Source: a virus. Taken from it: a stretch of 21,707 nucleotides of DNA. The stretch is taken from the IMG/VR virus record IMGVR_UViG_3300021962_000750, positions 1 to 21,707 of that record. One strand, written 5' to 3'. Positions 15,703-21,623 of this stretch are shown in pieces. The position numbers and the translations under genes are program-made. The number at the start of each line of letters is the position of its first letter. Within the stretch, counting starts at the first letter, position 1. Under the pieces are notes generated by a model. It saw only the letters and a list, made by a program, of their open reading frames with translations. It ran no database searches and was not told the origin of the DNA.

Positions 15703-15830
15703 GGAGGTATAGTTTAACGAAAACCTTTGTATAGGTGGTTCCAGCGGTACTGGTATGAAATGCGGGGTTCAACTCCCTGCCAACGCACCAAAAGTACAAA
15801 AAATGTGGGTATAAAATCCCATTACCTCCT
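15703..15830 (+). tRNA. Composite tRNA-like gene with a 58-nt insertion in the anticodon loop
   Basis: Outer parts form a cloverleaf of canonical helix lengths: acceptor GGAGGTA (15703) with TACCTCC (15823), TA linker, D-stem GTTT/AAAC, one base, anticodon stem TTTGT (15726) with ACAAA (15796), 4-nt variable loop and T-stem GTGGG/CCCAT. The anticodon loop is 65 nt instead of 7. The insert itself folds: GGTGGTT with AACGCACC (one bulged G), hairpin CCAG/CTGG, and a classic T-arm GCGGGG/CCCTGC with loop TTCAACT, ending near CACCA. It thus looks like a tRNA without an anticodon arm, nested in a tRNA. The outer D-loop is short and the outer T-loop (TATAAAAT) lacks TTC, so the product may not be a normal tRNA. 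Acceptor ends resemble tRNA-Tyr/Ser, but the amino acid cannot be assigned. Confidence 0.5.
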
Positions 15831-15837
15831 CCCTTTC

Positions 15838-15910
15838 ACGGCAGTAACTCAATTGGCAGAGTGTCAGTTTTCCAAACTGGATGTTGCGGGTTCGACCCCC
15901 GCTTGCCGTA
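15838..15910 (+). tRNA. tRNA-Gly (anticodon TCC)
   Basis: Acceptor ACGGCAG with TTGCCGT, D-arm ACTC/GAGT, anticodon arm TCAGT/ACTGG with loop TTTCCAA, T-arm GCGGG/CCCGC with loop TTCGACC, discriminator A. CCA not encoded. It reads GGA. Confidence 0.9.
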
Positions 15911-15915
15911 TTTTC

Positions 15916-15991
15916 TGGCGTGTAACTCAGCGGTTAGAGTGGGCTCTTTATAAGGGCTAAGCCGTGGGTTCAAATCCCACCACGCCAACCA
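15916..15991 (+). tRNA. tRNA-Ile (anticodon TAT), CCA encoded
   Basis: Acceptor TGGCGTG with CACGCCA, D-arm ACTC/GAGT, anticodon arm GGCTC/GGGCT with loop TTTATAA, T-arm GTGGG/CCCAC with loop TTCAAAT, discriminator A followed by CCA. It reads AUA with a UAU anticodon, unlike the bacterial norm of CAT with lysidine. A promoter TTGACA begins one base after the CCA. Confidence 0.88.
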
Positions 15992-15992
15992 T

Positions 15993-16022
15993 TTGACACC
16001 CCCTCCCCACAACAAATAAAAA
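15993..16022 (+). promoter_or_regulatory. C-tract promoter after the tRNA cluster
   Basis: TTGACA, C5, T, 18-nt spacer, TAAAAA. The ATG follows after 6 nt. It abuts the 3' end of tRNA-Ile. Confidence 0.75.
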
Positions 16023-16028
16023 CTCCTC

Positions 16029-16265
16029 ATGCCGAACAACAATCAAGACGAAGCAATCAAACTCATTCACCAGTTGGCTAATAAGGCTGGACTGTGCGTA
16101 TTCATCCTGTGTGATGAAGACCTTGCAATCAAGGAAGCAGACCACGCAACAAAGTTCACTGATGACGAAAAGGAAGACATCTACATTGAATTCCACGAAG
16201 GACTTTCTGAAGTGTACGATGAAATCCTTGACCATATCTGCAACAACATTATCGACAACCGATGA
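16029..16265 (+). CDS. Small acidic hypothetical protein (78 aa)
   Basis: ATG lies 6 nt after the predicted -10, so the mRNA should be leaderless. The protein is strongly acidic, with a helical N-terminus (NQDEAIKLIHQLANKAG), a hydrophobic strand (LCVFILC) and acidic helices (EDIYIEFHEGLSEVYDEIL). No family recognised. It opens a three-gene unit and overlaps the next gene as ATGA. Confidence 0.7.
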   Translation: MPNNNQDEAIKLIHQLANKAGLCVFILCDEDLAIKEADHATKFTDDEKEDIYIEFHEGLSEVYDEILDHICNNIIDNR

Positions 16266-16594
16266 GAAAACGAAATGGCTGGGGAACCTATGAGTTCCAA
16301 GAACTAAAGATTAACTATGGTGGTGCTACATACGCAGTCAGCGGAACATGCGACTGGGAAGTAGAAGACCATGGCATCGGCAGATACGAATACTGGGGCG
16401 ACATTGGACATGACCATCAATATATGGCTTGTTTCCATAGTGCCGACATTGATGATATCGTGCTTGAAGAAAGCACTGAATACGGAAATCAAAACCTTAC
16501 GGAAATAGATAAGGTTAACATTGCTGAATTAGTAGTGGATGCACTCAACGAAGACAGCGAACTATGTTCTGAACTTGCAGAAAATTATAAATAA
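16262..16594 (+). CDS. Hypothetical protein (110 aa)
   Basis: ATGA overlap with the previous gene. The first half is beta-rich and aromatic (WGTYEFQELKINYGGATYAV, CDWEVEDHGIGRYEYWG), and the second half is an acidic helix region (ADIDDIVLEESTEYG, NIAELVVDALNED). It looks like a compact globular phage protein; no family recognised. Confidence 0.7.
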   Translation: MRKRNGWGTYEFQELKINYGGATYAVSGTCDWEVEDHGIGRYEYWGDIGHDHQYMACFHSADIDDIVLEESTEYGNQNLTEIDKVNIAELVVDALNEDSELCSELAENYK

Positions 16595-16595
16595 T

Positions 16596-16811
16596 ATGGC
16601 ACATAACCCTATGATTGAAATAGTGCTTGAAAAAGCACTCAACGCATTGTCCGCTTGCGACAATGTTCTTGCACAAGAACTAATCACTCTTGAGTACAAA
16701 GAAGAACGATTTAAGAACGCTGACCAAATCAAGGAACGAGTTAAGCAAATCTCCGACCTCAAGCGTGAGGTGGAGTCTGTCTTGCGACAGGGCAACAGCC
16801 TCGACCTGTGA
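16596..16811 (+). CDS. Small helical hypothetical protein (71 aa)
   Basis: I chose the ATG at 16596, 1 nt after the preceding stop, rather than an earlier alternative start inside the previous gene. The protein is helical (MIEIVLEKALNALSACDNVL, then KNADQIKERVKQISDLKREV) with coiled-coil character. No family recognised. It closes the unit; its stop lies one base before the next TTGACA. Confidence 0.65.
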   Translation: MAHNPMIEIVLEKALNALSACDNVLAQELITLEYKEERFKNADQIKERVKQISDLKREVESVLRQGNSLDL

Positions 16812-16812
16812 T

Positions 16813-16842
16813 TTGACACCCCCCTCCCTCAAACATTAAAAC
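16813..16842 (+). promoter_or_regulatory. C-tract promoter
   Basis: TTGACA, C6, T, 18-nt spacer, TAAAAC; ATG after 12 nt. Confidence 0.8.
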
Positions 16843-16854
16843 CAAATTCCTCCT

Positions 16855-17334
16855 ATGAAAACCACGACCAAAGCCGACCCCGATAACATCATCATCTCCA
16901 ACCGAAAGCATCACCTGACTTTCTATAAGGAGCCTATCACCCCTGAATACGCCAACTGCCTGTGGTCTATCGTGACCACTTCTATTGAAGGCGGGCTTGG
17001 CGGTTCCTCTTGGGGCTGGCGTTGCCGAGACGCTGAACAAGTCAAGGCGTACAATTGTGCGAGTAATGACAAGACCAGCAATACCTACCTCAATCTCACT
17101 ATGGACTTTGCTATGTGGGAAGAGGATAATGACATCACTGACTATCATCGTGTGACCGCAGAATGGTTGCATAACAAGATGGTTAAGTTCGTCAATGATG
17201 ACAAGCAACCCATCCACCTGCGTACTCACTTCGCTGAATTCCTGTTGAGCCGTGATTACCCCAGCAGTGGCGATGCCGTCACCGATGACGCTCTGTTCCA
17301 GTATGCCTTCCTTGGCGAAATCCGCTTCGGCTAA
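16855..17334 (+). CDS. Hypothetical protein (159 aa)
   Basis: Single-gene unit between two C-tract promoters. The protein has Trp/Gly-rich segments (CLWSIVTTSIEGGLGGSSWG, WRCRD), a central strand region (YLNLTMDFAMWEED) and helical ends (VTAEWLHNKMVKFV, HLRTHFAEFLLSRD). It appears globular and soluble. No family or catalytic motif is recognised. No Shine-Dalgarno sequence precedes the ATG. Confidence 0.7.
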   Translation: MKTTTKADPDNIIISNRKHHLTFYKEPITPEYANCLWSIVTTSIEGGLGGSSWGWRCRDAEQVKAYNCASNDKTSNTYLNLTMDFAMWEEDNDITDYHRVTAEWLHNKMVKFVNDDKQPIHLRTHFAEFLLSRDYPSSGDAVTDDALFQYAFLGEIRFG

Positions 17335-17337
17335 CAC

Positions 17338-17367
17338 TTGACACCCCCCTCCCTCAACAAATAAAAC
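17338..17367 (+). promoter_or_regulatory. C-tract promoter
   Basis: TTGACA, C6, T, 18-nt spacer, TAAAAC; ATG after 8 nt. Confidence 0.8.
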
Positions 17368-17375
17368 AAAATCCT

Positions 17376-17762
17376 ATGACCAACCCGCTCCTATACATTC
17401 GTAATAAGTTCTGCCTCTGGATTACTGGGCTGACGCACAGTGAAATCGAAGAGATTGTCGAAGGCTACAATTCAATCCCCACTGACTACATCAGTACCAG
17501 TGACTTCAACCCAGATGATTATGACTTTGAGCCGCTCAAGGATTATGACTTCAGCGAGTTCATTACCTCTGATGGTTTCTCTGACCATCTTGTTGATAAC
17601 GAAGTCGTTCAGCAATCTGACTTGGATGACAAGTTGTGCGAATACACGACCACTGACGAGTTGAAGGTTATCATTGATGGACTCAAAGCCCGCCTTGAGG
17701 CTCTTGAACCCAAGAAGAAAAAGATTAATCTTGAGAAGAAGCCGAAGCAAGACGGCAAGTAA
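17376..17762 (+). CDS. Acidic hypothetical protein with basic tail (128 aa)
   Basis: Residues about 30-90 are strikingly acidic (for example DFNPDDYDFEPLKDYDF) with repeated (D/Y)DF-type words. The end is a coiled helix (ELKVIIDGLKARLEAL) followed by a Lys-rich tail (PKKKKINLEKKPKQDGK). An acidic surface of this kind is seen in DNA-mimic phage proteins, but no homology supports that here. Short leader predicted; the unit ends at a strong terminator. Confidence 0.7.
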   Translation: MTNPLLYIRNKFCLWITGLTHSEIEEIVEGYNSIPTDYISTSDFNPDDYDFEPLKDYDFSEFITSDGFSDHLVDNEVVQQSDLDDKLCEYTTTDELKVIIDGLKARLEALEPKKKKINLEKKPKQDGK

Positions 17763-17765
17763 ATT

Positions 17766-17787
17766 CACAGTGAGTTGTGTCACTGTG
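17766..17787 (+). other. Perfect 8-bp hairpin upstream of the terminator
   Basis: CACAGTGA, loop GTTGTG, TCACTGTG. A second small hairpin (AATCC/GGATT near 17804-17817) follows before the terminator. Together they make a folded 3' UTR or small RNA of about 90 nt. Confidence 0.5.
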
Positions 17788-17819
17788 TTGTGCGTGGTGC
17801 ATAAATCCTAACGGATTAT

Positions 17820-17854
17820 GGGCTGGGGGTTATGGTTGACCTCCAGCCCTTTTT
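17820..17854 (+). terminator. Strong rho-independent terminator
   Basis: An 11-bp stem (GGGCTGGGGGT with ACCTCCAGCCC, one G-T pair), 8-nt loop, then T5. It is the clearest terminator in the accessory region; the next promoter starts 10 nt later. Confidence 0.85.
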
Positions 17855-17863
17855 GCACCGCTG

Positions 17864-17893
17864 TTGACACCCCCTCCCATCAATCCTTAAAAC
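17864..17893 (+). promoter_or_regulatory. C-tract promoter
   Basis: TTGACA, C5, T, 18-nt spacer, TAAAAC; ATG after 9 nt. Confidence 0.8.
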
Positions 17894-17902
17894 CAAATTC
17901 CG

Positions 17903-18154
17903 ATGACCAAACAAAACAACGAAGAAATGCAATTTCAAGCATTTAACAAAATGCTTGAAATCGCTAAAGAGGCTTCCCTTGAAATCCTTGTCGTAACTGA
18001 CAACGATATTGAACTCGCACTGGATGGAAATGATGACGCTCTTGCTCAACTTACTCCCGATGTCTTGAAAAAGATTAAAAGAGACTTCATTGATGACCTC
18101 CACGATAATTTTCAATACACCATTCAAGACGCTATTGCTAAACATATCAAATGA
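17903..18154 (+). CDS. Small helical hypothetical protein (83 aa)
   Basis: First gene of a three-gene unit with a very short predicted leader. Predominantly helical and acidic: EEMQFQAFNKMLEIAKEASL, then ILVVTDNDIELAL, VLKKIKRDFIDDLHDNFQY. No family recognised. Overlaps the next gene as ATGA. Confidence 0.7.
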   Translation: MTKQNNEEMQFQAFNKMLEIAKEASLEILVVTDNDIELALDGNDDALAQLTPDVLKKIKRDFIDDLHDNFQYTIQDAIAKHIK

Positions 18155-18438
18155 CCAAAACGACCAACAGTAATGCACGACACTTCGTGCAACAACGGCA
18201 AGAGTTCACTGGTAGCAATACCTTTGGGCGATGGAATAACGGCAATTATGTAGTCTATTCTTATGGACTTCACTTCCCTATGTTTGTGTGGTGTGCGTTT
18301 GACTCCAAGTGGTATCAAAACTCTGACAAATACAGCGTTACTACTTCAAAACATAAATTTCAACTGCATCCGCTTGGCGAATGCGAAAGCCTCAACACCA
18401 TACAACTAAAACAACTAATCAACAAAACCTATGCCTAA
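18151..18438 (+). CDS. Conserved phage protein with YVVYSYG/HFPMFVW motif (95 aa)
   Basis: The core NNGNYVVYSYGLHFPMFVW, then KWYQNSDKYSVTTSKHKFQ and HPLGE, is a pattern I recall from a small phage domain of unknown function (DUF8033-like) in large phage genomes. It is a beta-rich, aromatic domain of about 60 residues. No function is established. ATGA overlap upstream, 8-nt overlap with the next gene. Confidence 0.7.
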   Translation: MTKTTNSNARHFVQQRQEFTGSNTFGRWNNGNYVVYSYGLHFPMFVWCAFDSKWYQNSDKYSVTTSKHKFQLHPLGECESLNTIQLKQLINKTYA

Positions 18439-18673
18439 ATATCGTATCGCTGAAACCCTGCGTGTAGAATACATTGTAGACTCTCAATCTCCAAGCAAGG
18501 CGGTAGATGAATATATGAAGGAGTTCCTGTTGCTGTTCAATACTGACCGACAAATTGAAGCAAGCGAAGGCACTGACTTCACCATTCACAAGGTGAATGA
18601 AGATGGAACTCTTGGCTACGAACAAGACCCTTGCGACAACACCATTGACACCCCCCCTGCTCAAACCGCATAA
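18431..18673 (+). CDS. Small hypothetical protein ending in a promoter-encoded tail (80 aa)
   Basis: It begins with a strand region (KYRIAETLRVEYIVDSQSPS) followed by a helix (KAVDEYMKEFLLLF) and a strand pair with EDGTLGYEQD; this resembles small alpha/beta phage proteins. The end DTPPAQTA is encoded by the next promoter's TTGACA-C-tract and is probably not functionally selected as protein. No family recognised. Confidence 0.7.
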   Translation: MPKYRIAETLRVEYIVDSQSPSKAVDEYMKEFLLLFNTDRQIEASEGTDFTIHKVNEDGTLGYEQDPCDNTIDTPPAQTA

Positions 18674-18674
18674 C
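18645..18674 (+). promoter_or_regulatory. C-tract promoter inside a gene end
   Basis: TTGACA, C7, T, 18-nt spacer, CATAAC; ATG after 7 nt. It overlaps the last ten codons of the previous gene. Confidence 0.7.
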
Positions 18675-18681
18675 CAAACCG

Positions 18682-18981
18682 ATGACCAAAACCCAAGAAC
18701 TAATCGACAAACTGAACATCCCTGCTGGTACTACATACCCAATCGTTGACTTCAATGTCGATGGTAATGTATTCGCTATTATCAGTGCTGTATCAAAGGC
18801 GTGGCGACCAATCAATCGTGATGTATCCAACAACATTATGAATGTTGTCAACGAGCATTGCGGTTCGTATGAGGAAGCGTTATGCTTTCTAATGGCTATC
18901 AGTAATGTATCATATGATACGGATAATGATGACCTTGGTGGACTTGAAGAAGACTTCCCCGATACGGAAGACGAAGAATAA
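18682..18981 (+). CDS. Acidic hypothetical protein (99 aa)
   Basis: ATG is 7 nt after the -10. An alpha/beta start (ELIDKLNIPAGTTYPIVDFN, VFAIISAVSKAW) is followed by a helix with Cys residues and a very acidic tail (DTDNDDLGGLEEDFPDTEDE). No family recognised. A 192-nt structured non-coding stretch follows. Confidence 0.7.
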   Translation: MTKTQELIDKLNIPAGTTYPIVDFNVDGNVFAIISAVSKAWRPINRDVSNNIMNVVNEHCGSYEEALCFLMAISNVSYDTDNDDLGGLEEDFPDTEDEE

Positions 18982-18987
18982 CAACTC

Positions 18988-19090
18988 TGGAGACTGTCCC
19001 ATTGGCATAAGAAAACTAATGGTGTTATAAAGAAAGGATATGCAGTATCAATGACAGGCAAAGCCAGTCGATATGGGCATATCTCCTCCA
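18988..19090 (+). ncRNA. Candidate structured RNA or structured leader
   Basis: Nested pairing: TGGAG (18988) with CTCCA (19086); CCATT/AATGG hairpin (18999-19022); GATATGC (19037) with GCATATC (19077) enclosing GACaGGC-AAA-GCCaGTC (19053-19069). A TTGGCA (19002), 18-nt spacer, TATAAA (19026) could start transcription at the base of the second stem. More hairpins follow (GCTG/CAGC near 19107-19125, CAAGG/CCTTG 19131-19154). It may be a small RNA or the leader of the gene at 19174. Confidence 0.4.
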
Positions 19091-19173
19091 AATAACTTTA
19101 TGGGTTGCTGTGAAGGCGTTCCAGCGTAATCAAGGCTAAAACTATACGACCTTGTTCCCACCTCTTTACCACA

Positions 19174-19389
19174 ATGCACAACCTAAACAAAAACGATGTT
19201 TATATTTGGGATATCATTCCCATTGGAAATGAGTCTTTCTATAGACTTACCTTCAGATACAACGGCAAGTTGCATTGCAGTCTTTTCAAGACTGACTCCG
19301 ATGTGAGGGAGTTTATCGACAGATACTACCTCGATTGGATGGCGAACCGAGCCGAGTTTGACACCCCCCCTGCCGAAGCCGTAGATTGA
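19174..19389 (+). CDS. Small hypothetical protein with promoter-encoded tail (71 aa)
   Basis: The only accessory gene here that follows a long structured leader instead of a C-tract promoter. It has beta-type alternation (DVYIWDIIPIGNESFYRLTF, GKLHCSLFKT) and a helix (SDVREFIDRYYLDWMANRA). It ends in DTPPAEAVD, encoded by the next promoter. No family recognised. Confidence 0.65.
   Translation: MHNLNKNDVYIWDIIPIGNESFYRLTFRYNGKLHCSLFKTDSDVREFIDRYYLDWMANRAEFDTPPAEAVD
19358..19387 (+). promoter_or_regulatory. C-tract promoter inside a gene end
   Basis: TTGACA, C7, T, 18-nt spacer, TAGATT; ATG after 6 nt, so leaderless. The stop codon of the previous gene lies just after the -10's start. Confidence 0.7.
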
Positions 19390-19393
19390 TTTT

Positions 19394-19738
19394 ATGCCAC
19401 TCAACCCTACTACGAACCGAGAAATTCACGACTTCATCTGTATGAAGTATCGCTACACTGACGCTGAAGACGAAGGTGCAGAGTATCGTGTAGCCGCAGG
19501 TTATTACTCCCAACTATTCGACATCTACGAAAACTGGGATGACTCTGACGAAGAACTGTTTCGTATGCTTGCTAATCGCAGATGGGAAATAGAAGCCTAT
19601 GCTGAAGAGCGTGGCTGGACTTTAGACCGAGACTATCCATACCCAGAGAAAAGCACTGAAAACCGCTTCAATCTGGTGTCTGCTCCGAAGTCGGCATACA
19701 CTGTTAGCCAATGGCGACAGTCGTTCCCAGCGACTTGA
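19394..19738 (+). CDS. Hypothetical protein (114 aa)
   Basis: Acidic, aromatic protein: DFICMKYRYTDAEDEGAEYR, YYSQLFDIYENWDDSDEELF, then NRRWEIEAYAEERGW. Mostly helical by pattern. No family recognised. Its TGA stop is the TGA of the next promoter's TTGACA. Confidence 0.7.
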   Translation: MPLNPTTNREIHDFICMKYRYTDAEDEGAEYRVAAGYYSQLFDIYENWDDSDEELFRMLANRRWEIEAYAEERGWTLDRDYPYPEKSTENRFNLVSAPKSAYTVSQWRQSFPAT

Positions 19739-19764
19739 CACCCCCCTCCCTCAATCGGTAAAAC
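19735..19764 (+). promoter_or_regulatory. C-tract promoter
   Basis: TTGACA, C6, T, 18-nt spacer, TAAAAC; ATG after 35 nt, the longest leader in the set. Confidence 0.8.
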
Positions 19765-19799
19765 GAATTTCCTCAACCAACCCACAAACACACAAAATT

Positions 19800-20315
19800 A
19801 TGTCACTCGATTGGAAAATGCCCAAGGAATTCTACGAAACCAAGAAGCATCTGATGTATACCAAGGAAGATGCTAATGGTAACAGCAAGATGCAGGTAGA
19901 ACTTGAATGCCTCATCTTTACTATGCTTCATCTCCAGCACGATATTGATGGCGAGATGACCGATGAAGCACTTATGGAGATTGAGCGTAGGCTTAATCTA
20001 TTGCAAGGTATTGGCTGTCTTATGGCTTGGTATTATGGTCGTGAAGACCTGCGTGACAAGACCTATGTAAACATTGAGACTGTCATCCGCTATTGGGGCC
20101 TTTGGACTAATGTATCTCATCTCAAGAAGACTGAATGGAACAAGCGTTTCCTTCGGATGAGCGAACCTCGTCCTTATGACTTCAAGTATGTATTGCAAGA
20201 AGCCAAGAACAAGATTGCGTCCTGCGATATGACTCAACCTGAACGGCAATGGGCTGAATACGAAAAGCAACAGACCGCCAAATCGACCGCTGTTGACACC
20301 CCCCCTGCCGAATAA
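19800..20315 (+). CDS. Helical hypothetical protein with promoter-encoded tail (171 aa)
   Basis: The largest accessory gene here. Helical throughout, with LECLIFTMLHLQHDIDGEM, ALMEIERRLNLLQGIGCLM and aromatic segments (AWYYGRED, YWGLWTNVSH). The end AVDTPPAE is encoded by the next promoter. No family or catalytic motif recognised. The 35-nt leader has no Shine-Dalgarno sequence. Confidence 0.7.
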   Translation: MSLDWKMPKEFYETKKHLMYTKEDANGNSKMQVELECLIFTMLHLQHDIDGEMTDEALMEIERRLNLLQGIGCLMAWYYGREDLRDKTYVNIETVIRYWGLWTNVSHLKKTEWNKRFLRMSEPRPYDFKYVLQEAKNKIASCDMTQPERQWAEYEKQQTAKSTAVDTPPAE

Positions 20316-20322
20316 CTAAAAC
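20293..20322 (+). promoter_or_regulatory. C-tract promoter inside a gene end
   Basis: TTGACA, C7, T, 18-nt spacer, TAAAAC; ATG after 16 nt. Confidence 0.8.
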
Positions 20323-20338
20323 GGCATCACTCCACCAA

Positions 20339-20611
20339 ATGAGCAAACTCAACAACCGAGGCGATAAACAATTCGATGAAGGCGACTTCATTGAGTCTAC
20401 CCAAGACAAGGCATTCAAGAGCGTTACCAATGCATTAGATGCAATCGAAAAGATTGAATGCGGTGTATATGAAACGCACGAAGAATATGCATCCTTGTAT
20501 CAAATCTTGATTGATGAAGGCATCGTCTGGCATCTCCAAGGAAGCCACCAGCGTAACGCCTCCCGACTGATAGCCGAAGGCTATTGCCACCAAGAGTCGG
20601 CATCGTCTTGA
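20339..20611 (+). CDS. Small hypothetical protein (90 aa)
   Basis: Helical (DKAFKSVTNALDAIEKIECG, HEEYASLYQILIDEGIVWHL) with a short C-terminal segment (RLIAEGYCHQE). The layout, a helix pair plus a 'W-x-L-x-G-S/H' turn, is common in small phage proteins of unknown role. The stop TGA is part of the next TTGACA. Confidence 0.7.
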   Translation: MSKLNNRGDKQFDEGDFIESTQDKAFKSVTNALDAIEKIECGVYETHEEYASLYQILIDEGIVWHLQGSHQRNASRLIAEGYCHQESASS

Positions 20612-20637
20612 CACCCCCCCTACCTCAACCTTAAAAC
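20608..20637 (+). promoter_or_regulatory. C-tract promoter
   Basis: TTGACA, C7, T, 18-nt spacer, TAAAAC; ATG after 24 nt. Confidence 0.8.
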
Positions 20638-20661
20638 GAAATCTCTCACCCAATACCAAAA

Positions 20662-20976
20662 ATGAGCAACACCCCCACCGAAACCACGAACTACACCAAG
20701 ATTACTACTTATCTGTCGTATGACGGCAAGATTAGTAGTGTCCACATCGGTCACTACAAGACCGCAAACCGACTCATTGACTCCCTCAATGAGGGCGACC
20801 TGCAAATGACGAGCATCCACTTCTCGTTCTTTAAGACTGAAGTCAAGTCCTATGGGATTTACAGTCAGTCCGTCCAACTCAATACTATCTTCGGGGATGC
20901 CCGCCTTGAGTTGAATAACAGTCATAAGCACTTCTGTCCAGAGTCTGTGGTGGGCTCTGAACAGATTGGTGGTTAA
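20662..20976 (+). CDS. Hypothetical protein (104 aa)
   Basis: Beta-rich start (YTKITTYLSYDGKISSVHIG), a helix (TANRLIDSLNEGDLQM) and further strands (SIHFSFFKTEVKSYGIYS, VQLNTIFGD). It is not as acidic as its neighbours. No family recognised. A 212-nt structured gap follows. Confidence 0.7.
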   Translation: MSNTPTETTNYTKITTYLSYDGKISSVHIGHYKTANRLIDSLNEGDLQMTSIHFSFFKTEVKSYGIYSQSVQLNTIFGDARLELNNSHKHFCPESVVGSEQIGG

Positions 20977-20993
20977 TAAGTGATACATAAGGG

Positions 20994-21118
20994 ATACTAC
21001 GCAGTATAGTTACGACTGTATTGCAGTTATAAAGAGACATCGCTCCGACAGCACCAGCATCCTACGATGAATAGGATTAAGGGAGTTATAGACCCGCTGA
21101 CACAGATAGAGAGCGATG
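20994..21118 (+). ncRNA. Candidate structured RNA with long-range 8-bp stem
   Basis: Three consecutive folds: ATACT/AGTAT (20994-21007), ACTG/CAGT (21015-21027) and CATCGCTC (21038) with GAGCGATG (21111). The last encloses CAGC/GCTG (21049/21096), a perfect ATCCTA/TAGGAT hairpin (21059-21077) and GGG/CCC (21081-21095). The 10-mer GTTATAAAGA precedes the long stem as it does in the 18988-19090 element. No good coding frame is seen. Confidence 0.45.
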
Positions 21119-21144
21119 CCGTCCCACCCCCTTTCGGCTCGACC

Positions 21145-21174
21145 TTGACACCCCCCCTTCACTTGGGGTAAAAC
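21145..21174 (+). promoter_or_regulatory. C-tract promoter
   Basis: TTGACA, C7, T, 18-nt spacer, TAAAAC; ATG after 14 nt. Confidence 0.8.
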
Positions 21175-21188
21175 CCTCTCACCAACCG

Positions 21189-21428
21189 ATGAAACCACTA
21201 ATCGTCTACGCCATCACTGAAAAGCCTGTGGGCTTCAATGCCCCCCTGCTCATTGATAGTAAATCCGCTGTCTTCCCTACTTGGGAGGATGCAGAAATTG
21301 AGCGTCTACGCAAATACCCAAATGAGGATTATTGCGTGACAAAGTGCAATTACCTGCATCAGTATCCAAGCGGTGAATACTCCGCTATGCTTTTGCCCGA
21401 AAACCACCTCCGCTTCTGTATTAACTAA
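21189..21428 (+). CDS. Small hypothetical protein (79 aa)
   Basis: Compact alpha/beta pattern: LIVYAITEKPVGFN, a conserved-looking FPTWEDAEIERLRKYPNED, then YCVTKCNY and a short end. The 'VFPTWEDAEIER' type helix is typical of phage proteins that look like small translated domains of host-interaction type; no family recognised. The next gene starts directly after its stop (TAAATG). Confidence 0.7.
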   Translation: MKPLIVYAITEKPVGFNAPLLIDSKSAVFPTWEDAEIERLRKYPNEDYCVTKCNYLHQYPSGEYSAMLLPENHLRFCIN

Positions 21429-21623
21429 ATGACCACAATCAAAATCACTCAAATAGAATGGGATACAGATGGCGAGTCCGTAGACCTTCCCAAGTCTGTG
21501 ACCATCACTGTAGAGGATTGGGCTACTGGAACAGACGAAGCCCAAATAGAAGATTGGGTATCGGATTATCTATCCGATGAGTATGGATACTGTCATCACG
21601 GCTTCGACTTTGAGGTCTGTTGA
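21429..21623 (+). CDS. Small acidic hypothetical protein (64 aa)
   Basis: Acidic strand-rich start (TIKITQIEWDTDGESVDLPK, VTITVEDW), then an acidic helix (EAQIEDWVSDYLSDEYGY) and GFDFEVC. The pattern resembles small phage domains with a WVSDYLSDxxGxxxxGF end, which I recall as frequent but uncharacterised. Its TGA stop is inside the next TTGACA. Confidence 0.7.
   Translation: MTTIKITQIEWDTDGESVDLPKSVTITVEDWATGTDEAQIEDWVSDYLSDEYGYCHHGFDFEVC

Noticed and set aside
15727-15960. A 77-codon frame across the tRNA cluster
   Set aside because: It overlaps three tRNA-type genes and has no protein-like features.
21068-21172. A 34-codon frame from ATG inside the 20977-21188 gap
   Set aside because: It runs through the structured RNA and the next promoter, ending in the -10 TAA; the amino-acid pattern (PPPFGSTLTPPL) is promoter-derived.
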